From positions 1 to 41,003 of the forward strand of contig JAHFGU010000003.1 of assembly GCA_023247285.1 (NCBI GenBank): a stretch of 41,003 nt of DNA, in the 5' to 3' direction. How positions within the stretch are numbered: position 1 is the first letter of the stretch; each line of letters opens with the position of its first letter. Positions 1-6,552 of the stretch are shown here, piece by piece. The position numbers and the translations under genes were made by a program. Origin of the DNA: Candidatus Omnitrophota bacterium (GTDB taxonomy: Bacteria; Omnitrophota; Koll11; Aquiviventales; Aquiviventaceae). Below the pieces are notes generated by a model that searched no databases, was not told where the DNA came from, and worked only from the letters and a program-made list of their open reading frames with translations.

Positions 1-2
1 AC

Positions 3-113
3 CGCGTCGCGGACACGTTCCGCGACCCCCGGGTCTGGTGCAAGGACGCCGAGGGCCGGTGGGTGAAGGGCAACCTCTGGGATGCGCCCGCACCCAGCGC
101 GGTGCTGTCATGA
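3..113 (+). CDS. C-terminal end of an unidentified protein (5'-truncated)
   Basis: An open frame runs in from the left edge and ends at TGA 111-113. Only the last 36 residues are visible, ending in ...NLWDAPAPSAVLS. The stop overlaps the ATG of the next ORF by 4 bp (ATGA), the junction style used through the whole cluster, which supports it as a real gene end. I recognise no motif. From its position it may be another polysaccharide gene, but that is only context. Confidence 0.5.
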   Translation, partial: RVADTFRDPRVWCKDAEGRWVKGNLWDAPAPSAVLS

Positions 114-562
114 GGCCGCAACCCCTGCCCGCACGCTCGCTCTGGGCGCAGCCCGGCGCCATGCTGGCCCTCTGCCTAGCGGTTTTTTACGCGCCGATGC
201 TGCTCATGGCGGCGCAGCGGCGGCACTGGCGGGACGCGGTCCTGCCCCTGGCCGGCATTGTCTGGCCGCTCACCGTGCTGGGCTGGGCGCCGATCCTCGC
301 CCCACTCGCGTTCAACGTCGGCTCCGGCCTGGCCGCGCGCGGCGGGGCGGCTGCGTCCGGATGGGGCCTGACCCTGGCTCCGGTCACCGAGTTCCTCGGG
401 CTGCTAGCTCCGGTGCCGCACGCCGTGCCCATCCTGTTCGACAAGCTAGGCTGGACCGCCCGTGCGCAGCCGCCGCACCCGGTCGTTTTTCGCTGGCTGG
501 GAAGACCACCTGCGCTTCCTGGTGCCGCAGGACGGGGAAGCGCCGACCCTCAGCTATTTTAG
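110..562 (+). CDS. small hydrophobic ORF, probable membrane protein of unknown function
   Basis: The ATG at 110 overlaps the previous stop by 4 bp and opens a 150-residue ORF. Hydrophobic stretches at about residues 17-35 and 44-70 look like transmembrane helices, with a weaker one near 88-110. The last 30 or so residues are rich in Arg, Pro and Gly. Their coding DNA overlaps the next ORF by about 100 bp in another frame, so the real gene may be shorter or degenerate at its 3' end. No family is recognised. It could be the membrane segment of a broken glycosyltransferase, but nothing proves this. Confidence 0.35.
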   Translation: MRPQPLPARSLWAQPGAMLALCLAVFYAPMLLMAAQRRHWRDAVLPLAGIVWPLTVLGWAPILAPLAFNVGSGLAARGGAAASGWGLTLAPVTEFLGLLAPVPHAVPILFDKLGWTARAQPPHPVVFRWLGRPPALPGAAGRGSADPQLF

Positions 563-1031
563 GAAGCTGTGCCGCGTGGATCCCTTCGGACGCTCAGGCG
601 GGGACGACCGTTTCGCGCAGCGGCTGCAGCGGCTGGCGGGCGACGTGTACAGCGGCATCGCGTGCGAGGCGTCGGAGATGGGCGCCTTCATGCTGGAGGT
701 GGAGAGCCGCATCCAGCTGCTGCCGCTGCTCCACATGGAAGACCGCGCCTCCATGCGCTACACGGTGGAGGCCCGGGTGCCGTTCTGCCACCCGTCGGTG
801 CTGGCGCGGCAGGAGAAGGTGGGACGGCCGGTGCCGCTCCACCGGTGGATGTGCGAACCGGCCGGGAGGCCGTTCGGCGAACAGCTGGACGCGAAGCGGG
901 AGCTGTTCCGCGACCTGACGTCGTGCGACCTCCTGGCGCGCGCGACCGACACCGCCCGGCCCTATGACCGCGTGTTGTGGGGATTGTTGAGCCTGGCCCG
1001 ATGGATCGAGCTGTATCGAGTTTCAGTCTAG
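462..1031 (+). CDS. asparagine synthetase-like C-terminal fragment (probable remnant)
   Basis: A GTG-started ORF of 189 residues. Residues 88-110 carry the conserved C-terminal AsnB signature (LLHMEDRASM, then EARVPF), and residues 119-130 (KVGRPVPLHRWM) match the later K-G-F-P-V-P-L-x-x-W block. Full asparagine synthetases have about 600 residues, with an N-terminal amidotransferase domain and an SGGLDSS pyrophosphatase loop; both are absent. The roughly 40 residues that normally separate the two visible blocks also appear to be missing. The frame is closed by stops at 405-407 and 447-449 just upstream. I read it as a decayed or truncated aminotransfer gene, perhaps once paired with the HisF-like protein downstream. 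It is unlikely to be active alone. Confidence 0.5.
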   Translation: MRSRRTRSFFAGWEDHLRFLVPQDGEAPTLSYFRKLCRVDPFGRSGGDDRFAQRLQRLAGDVYSGIACEASEMGAFMLEVESRIQLLPLLHMEDRASMRYTVEARVPFCHPSVLARQEKVGRPVPLHRWMCEPAGRPFGEQLDAKRELFRDLTSCDLLARATDTARPYDRVLWGLLSLARWIELYRVSV

Positions 1032-1393
1032 CGCCACCTGAGGCGCCGCCGCGCGGCCACGCCGCCGATTTCTTCCGCCCCGGCTCCACCCTGTTCTACG
1101 CGCAGCGAGGGGCGTACGGCATCCGGGGCCGGGGCAACGGCGGCATGGTGCAAGTCGAGGACCTCGACGCCGGCCGGGTGCGGTTTGCCAGCGCCGGCTA
1201 TATCGTCCGCACCGCGCAGGGCGTGGGGTTCACCGGCGCGTTGAACGGCGCTTGCGCGCGGGACGGGGCGACCATTACGTTCTGCGCGCTGGCCCAGCGG
1301 CCGGCTGATTCGGGCGAGGAATGGATCGTGCCGGCTCGCGGCCGGCTGCGGGTCCGGTACGAGGTTCGGTTGACCGAGGCGGCTGCATGCTGA
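1001..1393 (+). CDS. unrecognised small protein
   Basis: A 130-residue ORF from the ATG at 1001, overlapping the end of the asparagine-synthetase-like ORF by 31 bp and the next gene by 7 bp. A GTG at 977 would add 8 residues. The protein is rich in Gly, Ala, Arg and Val with alternating hydrophobic residues in its second half, which suggests beta structure. I see no signal peptide, membrane helix or catalytic motif, and I do not recognise the family. The tight junction with the next start (ATGCTGA) favours a translated gene. Confidence 0.4.
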   Translation: MDRAVSSFSLAPPEAPPRGHAADFFRPGSTLFYAQRGAYGIRGRGNGGMVQVEDLDAGRVRFASAGYIVRTAQGVGFTGALNGACARDGATITFCALAQRPADSGEEWIVPARGRLRVRYEVRLTEAAAC

Positions 1394-2229
1394 CGACGCG
1401 GCTGATCCCGTGCATCCTGCTGAAGAACGGGCTGATCGTCCGGAGCGAGCAGTTTGCCTATCACCAGAACTTGGGGGACCCGATCCATCAGGTGCGGCGA
1501 TACACCGAGTGGCAGGTGGATGAGCTCGTCTATCTCGATATCAGCCGTGATGAGCAGTACGACTTGCGGCGCGACGATCACAAGATCAAGGGCCTCACCG
1601 GCATTTTGGACATCCTCTCCGCGGTGTCCGAACACTGCTTTGTCCCGCTGGCCTTCGGCGGACGGATCCGAACCCTGGAAGATATCACGCAGCGGCTGCG
1701 GCGCGGCGCGGACAAGGTCGTGATCAACACGCAAGCCCTGCGCCGGCCCGCGTTCATCGCCGAGGCCGCCGGCGTCTTCGGGAGCCAGTGTATCGTCCTG
1801 TCCATCGACGCGAAACGCCGCGCCGAGGGCGTCTATGAGGTGTGCGCCGACGGCGGCCGCACGCCGATGCGGATCGATCCGGTCCAGTGGGCCCGGGAGG
1901 CGGAGGCATTGGGCGCAGGGGAGATCTTGCTGAACTCGATTGACCGGGACGGCATGGCGCAGGGCTATGATCTTGAGCTGATCCGCTCGGTCGTCGAGGC
2001 GGTGGACATCCCGGTCATCGCCTGCGGCGGGGCCGGGACCTTCGAGCATTTCGTCTCCGGCGTGACCGAGGGTAGAGCGGATGCGGTGGCTGCCGCCAAC
2101 CTGTTCCAGTTTACCGAGCACAGCTATCCGCGGGCGAAGAAGCGCTTGCAGGCAGCCGGGGTCAGCGTGCGGGTCGTGGGCTTCGCTGCGCCGCCGGCCC
2201 GGCTGGGAACGCTCGCCAGCCATGGCTGA
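1387..2229 (+). CDS. HisF-like cyclase, WbuZ/HisF2-type sugar amidation protein
   Basis: A 280-residue beta/alpha-barrel protein homologous to imidazole glycerol-phosphate synthase subunit HisF. Histidine-pathway HisF has catalytic Asp at positions 11 and about 130. Here the first is lost (IPCILLKNG, Leu11) while the second is kept (SIDAKR, Asp141). That pattern is typical of the HisF2/WbuZ group, which works with HisH2 and a WbpG/PseA-type amidotransferase to turn an acetamido sugar into an acetamidino sugar. The phosphate-binding loops (FGGRIRT, ACGGAG) are present. Neither partner occurs downstream in the window; they may lie upstream or be lost. The start at 1387 overlaps the previous stop by 7 bp. 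Confidence 0.8.
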   Translation: MLTTRLIPCILLKNGLIVRSEQFAYHQNLGDPIHQVRRYTEWQVDELVYLDISRDEQYDLRRDDHKIKGLTGILDILSAVSEHCFVPLAFGGRIRTLEDITQRLRRGADKVVINTQALRRPAFIAEAAGVFGSQCIVLSIDAKRRAEGVYEVCADGGRTPMRIDPVQWAREAEALGAGEILLNSIDRDGMAQGYDLELIRSVVEAVDIPVIACGGAGTFEHFVSGVTEGRADAVAAANLFQFTEHSYPRAKKRLQAAGVSVRVVGFAAPPARLGTLASHG

Positions 2230-3316
2230 CGCCGCCCCGAAGCCGGCATGGAAGCAGGTCGCGTTTACGGCCGACCCGGACGCCAAGCTCGGCGAGGTGT
2301 TGGGCGAGCCGTATCGCGCCTACCGGAGGAAATGGGAGCAGGCCCGCGAGCTCAAGCTCGTGCAGGACTACCCGATCCACATCGATTTCGAGTTGTATTA
2401 CGGCTGCAATCTGCGGTGCCCGCAATGCGTGCTGCAGATCCAGCCGGGGGAATTTACCGCCGAGCATCCCTATGCGGTCGCGAACCGGCGGAAGACGCTG
2501 AGCTTCGAGAAGTTCAAGGAGATCATCGATGAAGGGGTCGCCCACGGCCTCTGCTCGATTACGCTGAACGTGAACAACGAGCCGCTGGCGACCCGCACCC
2601 TGCACGAGTACATCCGCTATGCCCGCACCACCGGCGTCGTGGACGTGATCATCCTGACCAACGCGACCATGTTGACCGAGAAGCGGGCGCAGGAGCTCCT
2701 CGACAGCGGGCTCACGAAGATCTACTTTTCGCTGGATGCCATGCGGGAAGCGACCTACCAGATCGTGCGCCCGGGGGGCAACTTCCAGCAGGTCATGAGG
2801 AACATCGAAGTCTTTTTACGGTTGAAACGGGAGCAGGGCAGCGCGATCCCCATTACCCGGGTGTCCTTTGTGAAAAGCAAGGTCAACCAGGACGAGGCGG
2901 AGGAGTTCGTAGCGTACTGGAAAGACCGGGTGGACTTCATCTGCATCCAGTCGTTTTACAATCCGGCGCTCGGCTATTCGAACTACGCGCAGCTGGAGCA
3001 GCAGTTCCGCGTGCCCAACGCCGACCTGCTGCAGCCAGGCGACTGCCCGCAGCCGTATCAGCGGGTGTCGATCAACAACGACGGGTCGGTCCATCCCTGC
3101 TGCAACTTCGAGGGGCTGAACCTCCACGTGGGCAACGTGTTCGAATCGAGCCTGCACGCCATCTGGACCAGCGAAACGTTCGCACGGCTGCGAACGGCGG
3201 TCAATGCGTCCGACGCGGCGCAGCCCGAAGCCTGCCGCCGGTGCCGCCGGTCCGTCTTCCCATCGGCCTCGCCGGACGATGGAACGCCAACGCCTGCCAG
3301 CCAAGAGGAGAGATAG
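2222..3316 (+). CDS. radical SAM / SPASM domain protein
   Basis: A 364-residue protein. The radical SAM CX3CX2C motif is at Cys62, Cys66 and Cys69 (CNLRCPQC) and binds the [4Fe-4S] cluster that cleaves S-adenosylmethionine. A C-terminal SPASM-type set follows at Cys275, Cys293, Cys294, Cys338 and Cys341, likely holding one auxiliary Fe-S cluster. Such proteins modify peptides or sugars, and members are common in polysaccharide clusters, but the substrate cannot be read from sequence. The ATG at 2222 overlaps the previous stop by 8 bp (ATGGCTGA). The Ser/Pro/Thr-rich last 25 residues look like a flexible tail. Confidence 0.85.
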   Translation: MADAAPKPAWKQVAFTADPDAKLGEVLGEPYRAYRRKWEQARELKLVQDYPIHIDFELYYGCNLRCPQCVLQIQPGEFTAEHPYAVANRRKTLSFEKFKEIIDEGVAHGLCSITLNVNNEPLATRTLHEYIRYARTTGVVDVIILTNATMLTEKRAQELLDSGLTKIYFSLDAMREATYQIVRPGGNFQQVMRNIEVFLRLKREQGSAIPITRVSFVKSKVNQDEAEEFVAYWKDRVDFICIQSFYNPALGYSNYAQLEQQFRVPNADLLQPGDCPQPYQRVSINNDGSVHPCCNFEGLNLHVGNVFESSLHAIWTSETFARLRTAVNASDAAQPEACRRCRRSVFPSASPDDGTPTPASQEER

Positions 3317-3319
3317 CCG

Positions 3320-4276
3320 ATGGCCGCAGACTTGACACGCGCCGCCGGGCGCAGGTTTTGGACGTCCACCGCCAGCCCCGCTCGGCTCGAGTCCTTCAGT
3401 CGCTTCGCCGGGTCGCCGTGCGAGCGCGAGGGGCTATTCATGATGAAACAATTGATCGAGCCTGCGCAGTTGCGGGCCGTTCAGGATCAGGTCCTCCGGC
3501 TCCTGGATGCCGTGGAGCAAAAGGCGCTGGGCCGCGCGCAGCGAGGGACGTTCCGGGATTTCCAGGAGGAGACGCAGACCCGCCTGACGAATCTGCTGCG
3601 GGCGCGGCCGGCCCTGCGGCCGGCCCTGTTCCAGGCCCTGCGGCGCCTGCCGCTGGTGCAAGGGCTCTCGTCGCATCCGAAGCTGCTGGCAGTCCTCAAA
3701 GCGATCGGGGTGGCCTGCCCGGTGGAGCGTGTCAGCTCGCTGCAGGTGTTCTTGCCGTGGGAAGAGCTGTTTCGTGAGCGGCCGCACCAGGATTTCGGGG
3801 ACATGCTCTCCGAACACTCCTGGACGATCCAGATTCCGCTGCATGGCATTATCCGAGAGGTGACAGGGGCTGCCGAGATCTATCCAGGCACCTATCAGTT
3901 AGGCCCCCTGACGCATCATCTGATCCAGGATCCGCGCAACCGCTCCTGGTATGAAACGACCGAGGAGCAATGGTGGAAGGGACGCCTGCTGAAGCACTTC
4001 AACACGGAGGAGGGGGATGCCGTGTTTTTCCGTTGCCTGAACATCCATCAGACGTATCCCACCCAGCAGCGGATCCGGTGGTCGATGGTGATCCGCTACG
4101 ACGACGCTGCGGAAGCCCCGATTTTGCGGACCGGCGCCAACCCGTTCGACAAGCTTCGCGCGTACGACTTCAAGATCTGGAGCGACCAGCTCCAAACATT
4201 TTTCACGCAGTATCACGTGCCGGGGAAGCCGGCTGCCCGGAAGGAAGCCCGCCCTCAGGCGGCGCCGGCGCGATGA
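3320..4276 (+). CDS. phytanoyl-CoA dioxygenase (PhyH)-like Fe(II)/2-oxoglutarate oxygenase
   Basis: A 318-residue protein resembling PhyH-type non-haem iron oxygenases. A facial triad is visible as His156-x-Asp158 (RPHQDFG) and His243 (NIHQTYP), followed by Arg residues at 251 and 253 able to bind 2-oxoglutarate. These enzymes hydroxylate small molecules or sugar-linked groups; no substrate can be named. The ATG at 3320 has a good AGGAGAG Shine-Dalgarno site at 3306-3312 and lies 3 bp after the previous stop, so I use it. The first 40 residues look unlike the family, however, and Met codons at 3440 and 3443, behind a weaker GAGGGG, are a real alternative start. Confidence 0.7.
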   Translation: MAADLTRAAGRRFWTSTASPARLESFSRFAGSPCEREGLFMMKQLIEPAQLRAVQDQVLRLLDAVEQKALGRAQRGTFRDFQEETQTRLTNLLRARPALRPALFQALRRLPLVQGLSSHPKLLAVLKAIGVACPVERVSSLQVFLPWEELFRERPHQDFGDMLSEHSWTIQIPLHGIIREVTGAAEIYPGTYQLGPLTHHLIQDPRNRSWYETTEEQWWKGRLLKHFNTEEGDAVFFRCLNIHQTYPTQQRIRWSMVIRYDDAAEAPILRTGANPFDKLRAYDFKIWSDQLQTFFTQYHVPGKPAARKEARPQAAPAR

Positions 4277-5055
4277 AAGTGGTTATTCTGTGCGGCGGCC
4301 GCGGCACGCGGCTGCAGGAGGAGACCGAGTGGCGCCCCAAGCCCCTCATCGATGTCGGCGGCCGGCCGATTCTCTGGCACATCATGAAGCGCTATGCCCA
4401 CTACGGCTTTACGGACTTCCTGCTGTGCTTGGGCTACAAGGGCGACATGCTTAAGCAGTATTTCCTTAACTACCAGGCGATGCGCAGCGACTTCACGGTG
4501 CGGCTGGGCGCTCTGAAGGGCGTGGAGTATCACGGCAATCACTTGGAAGCCGGGTGGACGGTGACGCTCGCCGAGACCGGGCCGACGGCCATGACCGGGG
4601 CGCGCATCAAGCGGATCGAGCGCTACCTCGCCGATGAGCCGGAATTCATGTTGACGTATGGGGACGGGGTGGCTGACATCGATCTGGCCAAGGCGGCGGC
4701 GTTTCACCGGCGGCATGGCAAGATCGGCACGGTCACCGGGGTGCGCCCCCCCTCGCGGTTCGGCGAGCTGCTGACGGATCGCGAACAGGTCATGGAGTTC
4801 AGCGAGAAGCCCCAGGCCTCGCAGGCCTTCATCAACGGAGGGTTTTTCATCTTCAACCGCCGCTTCCTGGACTACCTCTCGGCCGACGACGGCTGCATCC
4901 TGGAAGGGGAACCGTTGGAAGCCTTGGCCAGGGACGGCCAGCTCATGATGTACCGGCACGAGGGATTTTGGCAGTGCATGGACACGGCGCGCGATCTGCG
5001 CTTGCTCGAGCAGCTCTGGAACAGCGGCCAGGCGCCTTGGAAGAGCTGGGGCTGA
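4273..5055 (+). CDS. rfbF: glucose-1-phosphate cytidylyltransferase
   Basis: 260 residues, the usual length for RfbF/DdhA/AscA. It makes CDP-glucose from glucose 1-phosphate and CTP, the entry step to CDP-3,6-dideoxyhexoses and some branched CDP sugars. Visible motifs are the nucleotide-binding GGRGTRL loop (residues 8-14), the WRPKPLIDVGG block, YGDGVAD, and the C-terminal EGFWQCMDTARD signature of this subgroup. It starts inside the previous stop (ATGA) and is followed 4 bp later by an SDR. Its product would feed the RfbH-type dehydrase two genes downstream. The family call is secure; the final sugar is inferred. Confidence 0.93.
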   Translation: MKVVILCGGRGTRLQEETEWRPKPLIDVGGRPILWHIMKRYAHYGFTDFLLCLGYKGDMLKQYFLNYQAMRSDFTVRLGALKGVEYHGNHLEAGWTVTLAETGPTAMTGARIKRIERYLADEPEFMLTYGDGVADIDLAKAAAFHRRHGKIGTVTGVRPPSRFGELLTDREQVMEFSEKPQASQAFINGGFFIFNRRFLDYLSADDGCILEGEPLEALARDGQLMMYRHEGFWQCMDTARDLRLLEQLWNSGQAPWKSWG

Positions 5056-5059
5056 GCGC

Positions 5060-6106
5060 ATGCGCGTGCTGATCACCGGCCACCAGGGGTACATCGGCTC
5101 GGTGCTGACCCGCGTGCTGGCCGACGCCGGGCACGCGGTCTCCGGCCTCGACACCGCATACTATGCAGACTGCACCTTTGGCGAGGCGCCGCCGAACGTG
5201 CCCTCGGCGCGGCGGGATATCCGGGACGTCACCGCGGCCGACCTCGCCGGTATCGAGGCGGTCATTCATTTGGCGGCGCTGTCCAACGATCCGCTGGGCG
5301 AGCTGCATCCCGAGCTCACGTACGCCATCAATGAGCGGGCTGCCGTCAGGCTGGCCGGCTTGGCGCGGGACGCCGGGGTTCGGCGCTTTCTGTTTGCGTC
5401 CTCGTGCAGCCTCTACGGCGCCGCCGGGGATACGGCCGTGACGGAAGACGCCCTGCTGCGCCCGCTGACTCATTACGCCACCTCGAAGGCCAGGGTCGAG
5501 GAGGCGCTGCTCCGCTTGGCTGATGAGCGGTTCAGCCCGGTGATGGTGCGCAGTGCCACGGTCTACGGCCTCTCCCCCCGGCTGCGTCTGGACGTGGTGC
5601 TGAACAACCTCGTGGCCTGGGCCGTGACGACGGGGGCCATCCGCGTCCTGAGCGACGGCAGCCCGTGGCGGCCGCTCATTCATGTCCAGGATCTGGCCCA
5701 GGCCTACGCCGCGCTACTGGAGGCGCCCCAGGAGGCGGTGCATGCCGAGGCGTTCAATGTCGGCAGCCCAGGCGAGAACTACCAAGTGCGCCGCTTGGCG
5801 GCCATCGTCCAAGAGGCGATGCCTGGCTGTCGGGTCGCGTTCGGGCAGGGCGGACCGGATGCGCGCGATTACCGCGTGGATTTCCAGAAGCTCGCCGCGC
5901 GCGTGCCGCAGTTCCGCCCTCAATGGACAGCGGCGCGTGGGGCGCAGGAGCTCGCGCACGCCTTCTCCCGGGCAGGGCTCGGTCCGGAGGCGCTTGAGGG
6001 GCCGCGCTACATCCGGCTCCGCCGCCTGAAGCAGCTGCTCGAGACAGAGCAGCTGGATGAGGATCTACGGTGGAAGGCGATGGCGCACAGCGCGGCCTGT
6101 CCATGA
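5060..6106 (+). CDS. NAD-dependent epimerase/dehydratase (extended SDR), sugar nucleotide-modifying
   Basis: A 348-residue extended short-chain dehydrogenase. The NAD-binding GHQGYIG loop (residues 7-13) and catalytic Tyr139-x-x-x-Lys143 (YATSK) are present. Residues 114-120 read SSCSLYG instead of the Thr-Asp-Glu triplet of NDP-sugar 4,6-dehydratases, so it looks more like an epimerase or reductase than the missing CDP-glucose 4,6-dehydratase. It sits between the cytidylyltransferase and an RmlC-like gene, so a CDP-sugar is the probable substrate. The stop overlaps the next start by 4 bp. The precise reaction is not determined. Confidence 0.8.
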   Translation: MRVLITGHQGYIGSVLTRVLADAGHAVSGLDTAYYADCTFGEAPPNVPSARRDIRDVTAADLAGIEAVIHLAALSNDPLGELHPELTYAINERAAVRLAGLARDAGVRRFLFASSCSLYGAAGDTAVTEDALLRPLTHYATSKARVEEALLRLADERFSPVMVRSATVYGLSPRLRLDVVLNNLVAWAVTTGAIRVLSDGSPWRPLIHVQDLAQAYAALLEAPQEAVHAEAFNVGSPGENYQVRRLAAIVQEAMPGCRVAFGQGGPDARDYRVDFQKLAARVPQFRPQWTAARGAQELAHAFSRAGLGPEALEGPRYIRLRRLKQLLETEQLDEDLRWKAMAHSAACP

Positions 6107-6552
6107 TCGACGGGGTGCTGGTGGCGCCGCTGCGGCGGATTCCTGACGAGCGGGGCATGGTCATGCACATGCTGCGCTGCGACGCCGCGCACTTCGAGCG
6201 GTTCGGCGAGATCTATTTCTCGGTGGCCTATCCCGGGGTCGTGAAGGGGTGGCACCGGCACACGAAGATGACGCTGAACTACGCCGTGGTGACCGGGATG
6301 ATCAAGCTGGTGCTGTACGATGACCGCCCCGCATCGCCGACCCAGGCGCAGGTCCAGGAGCTCTTCGTGGGAGAGCACAACTACTGTTTGGTGAAAATCC
6401 CCCCCATGGTCTGGAACGGGTTCAAGGGCATCAGCGCCACCCCCGCGATCCTGGCGAATTGCGCCACGCTGCCGCACGACCCGGCGGAGATCGAGCGGCT
6501 GGCGCCGCACGCGGGACGCATCCCGTATGACTGGGGCCGGAAGGATGGCTGA
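6103..6552 (+). CDS. dTDP-4-dehydrorhamnose 3,5-epimerase (RmlC)-like cupin
   Basis: A 149-residue cupin of the RmlC family, shorter than the roughly 180 residues of classical RmlC. The PDERG motif near the N-terminus and GWHRHTKMT, which supplies the active-site His, are visible, followed by the VWNGFKG strand. Family members epimerise C3 and/or C5 of 4-keto-6-deoxy sugar nucleotides. The next gene starts with an RmlD-like 4-ketoreductase domain, so the pair resembles the epimerase and reductase that finish L-sugars such as rhamnose or ascarylose. The start at 6103 overlaps the previous stop (ATGA). Confidence 0.8.
   Translation: MIDGVLVAPLRRIPDERGMVMHMLRCDAAHFERFGEIYFSVAYPGVVKGWHRHTKMTLNYAVVTGMIKLVLYDDRPASPTQAQVQELFVGEHNYCLVKIPPMVWNGFKGISATPAILANCATLPHDPAEIERLAPHAGRIPYDWGRKDG

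Noticed and set aside
110..1031. A single asparagine synthetase gene split by a frameshift
   Set aside because: The upstream membrane-type ORF has no PP-loop or glutaminase motifs in any frame, so joining the frames does not restore a longer synthetase.
1198..2286. Long open frames on the minus strand opposite the HisF, SDR, ABC and other genes
   Set aside because: They lie exactly opposite well-supported + strand genes, contain no recognisable motifs and are expected from the very high GC content.
3332..3360. TTGACA hexamer near the start of the PhyH-like gene as a promoter
   Set aside because: The sequence 17 bp downstream (GTTTTG) is a poor -10, and the site lies inside an apparently translated region.
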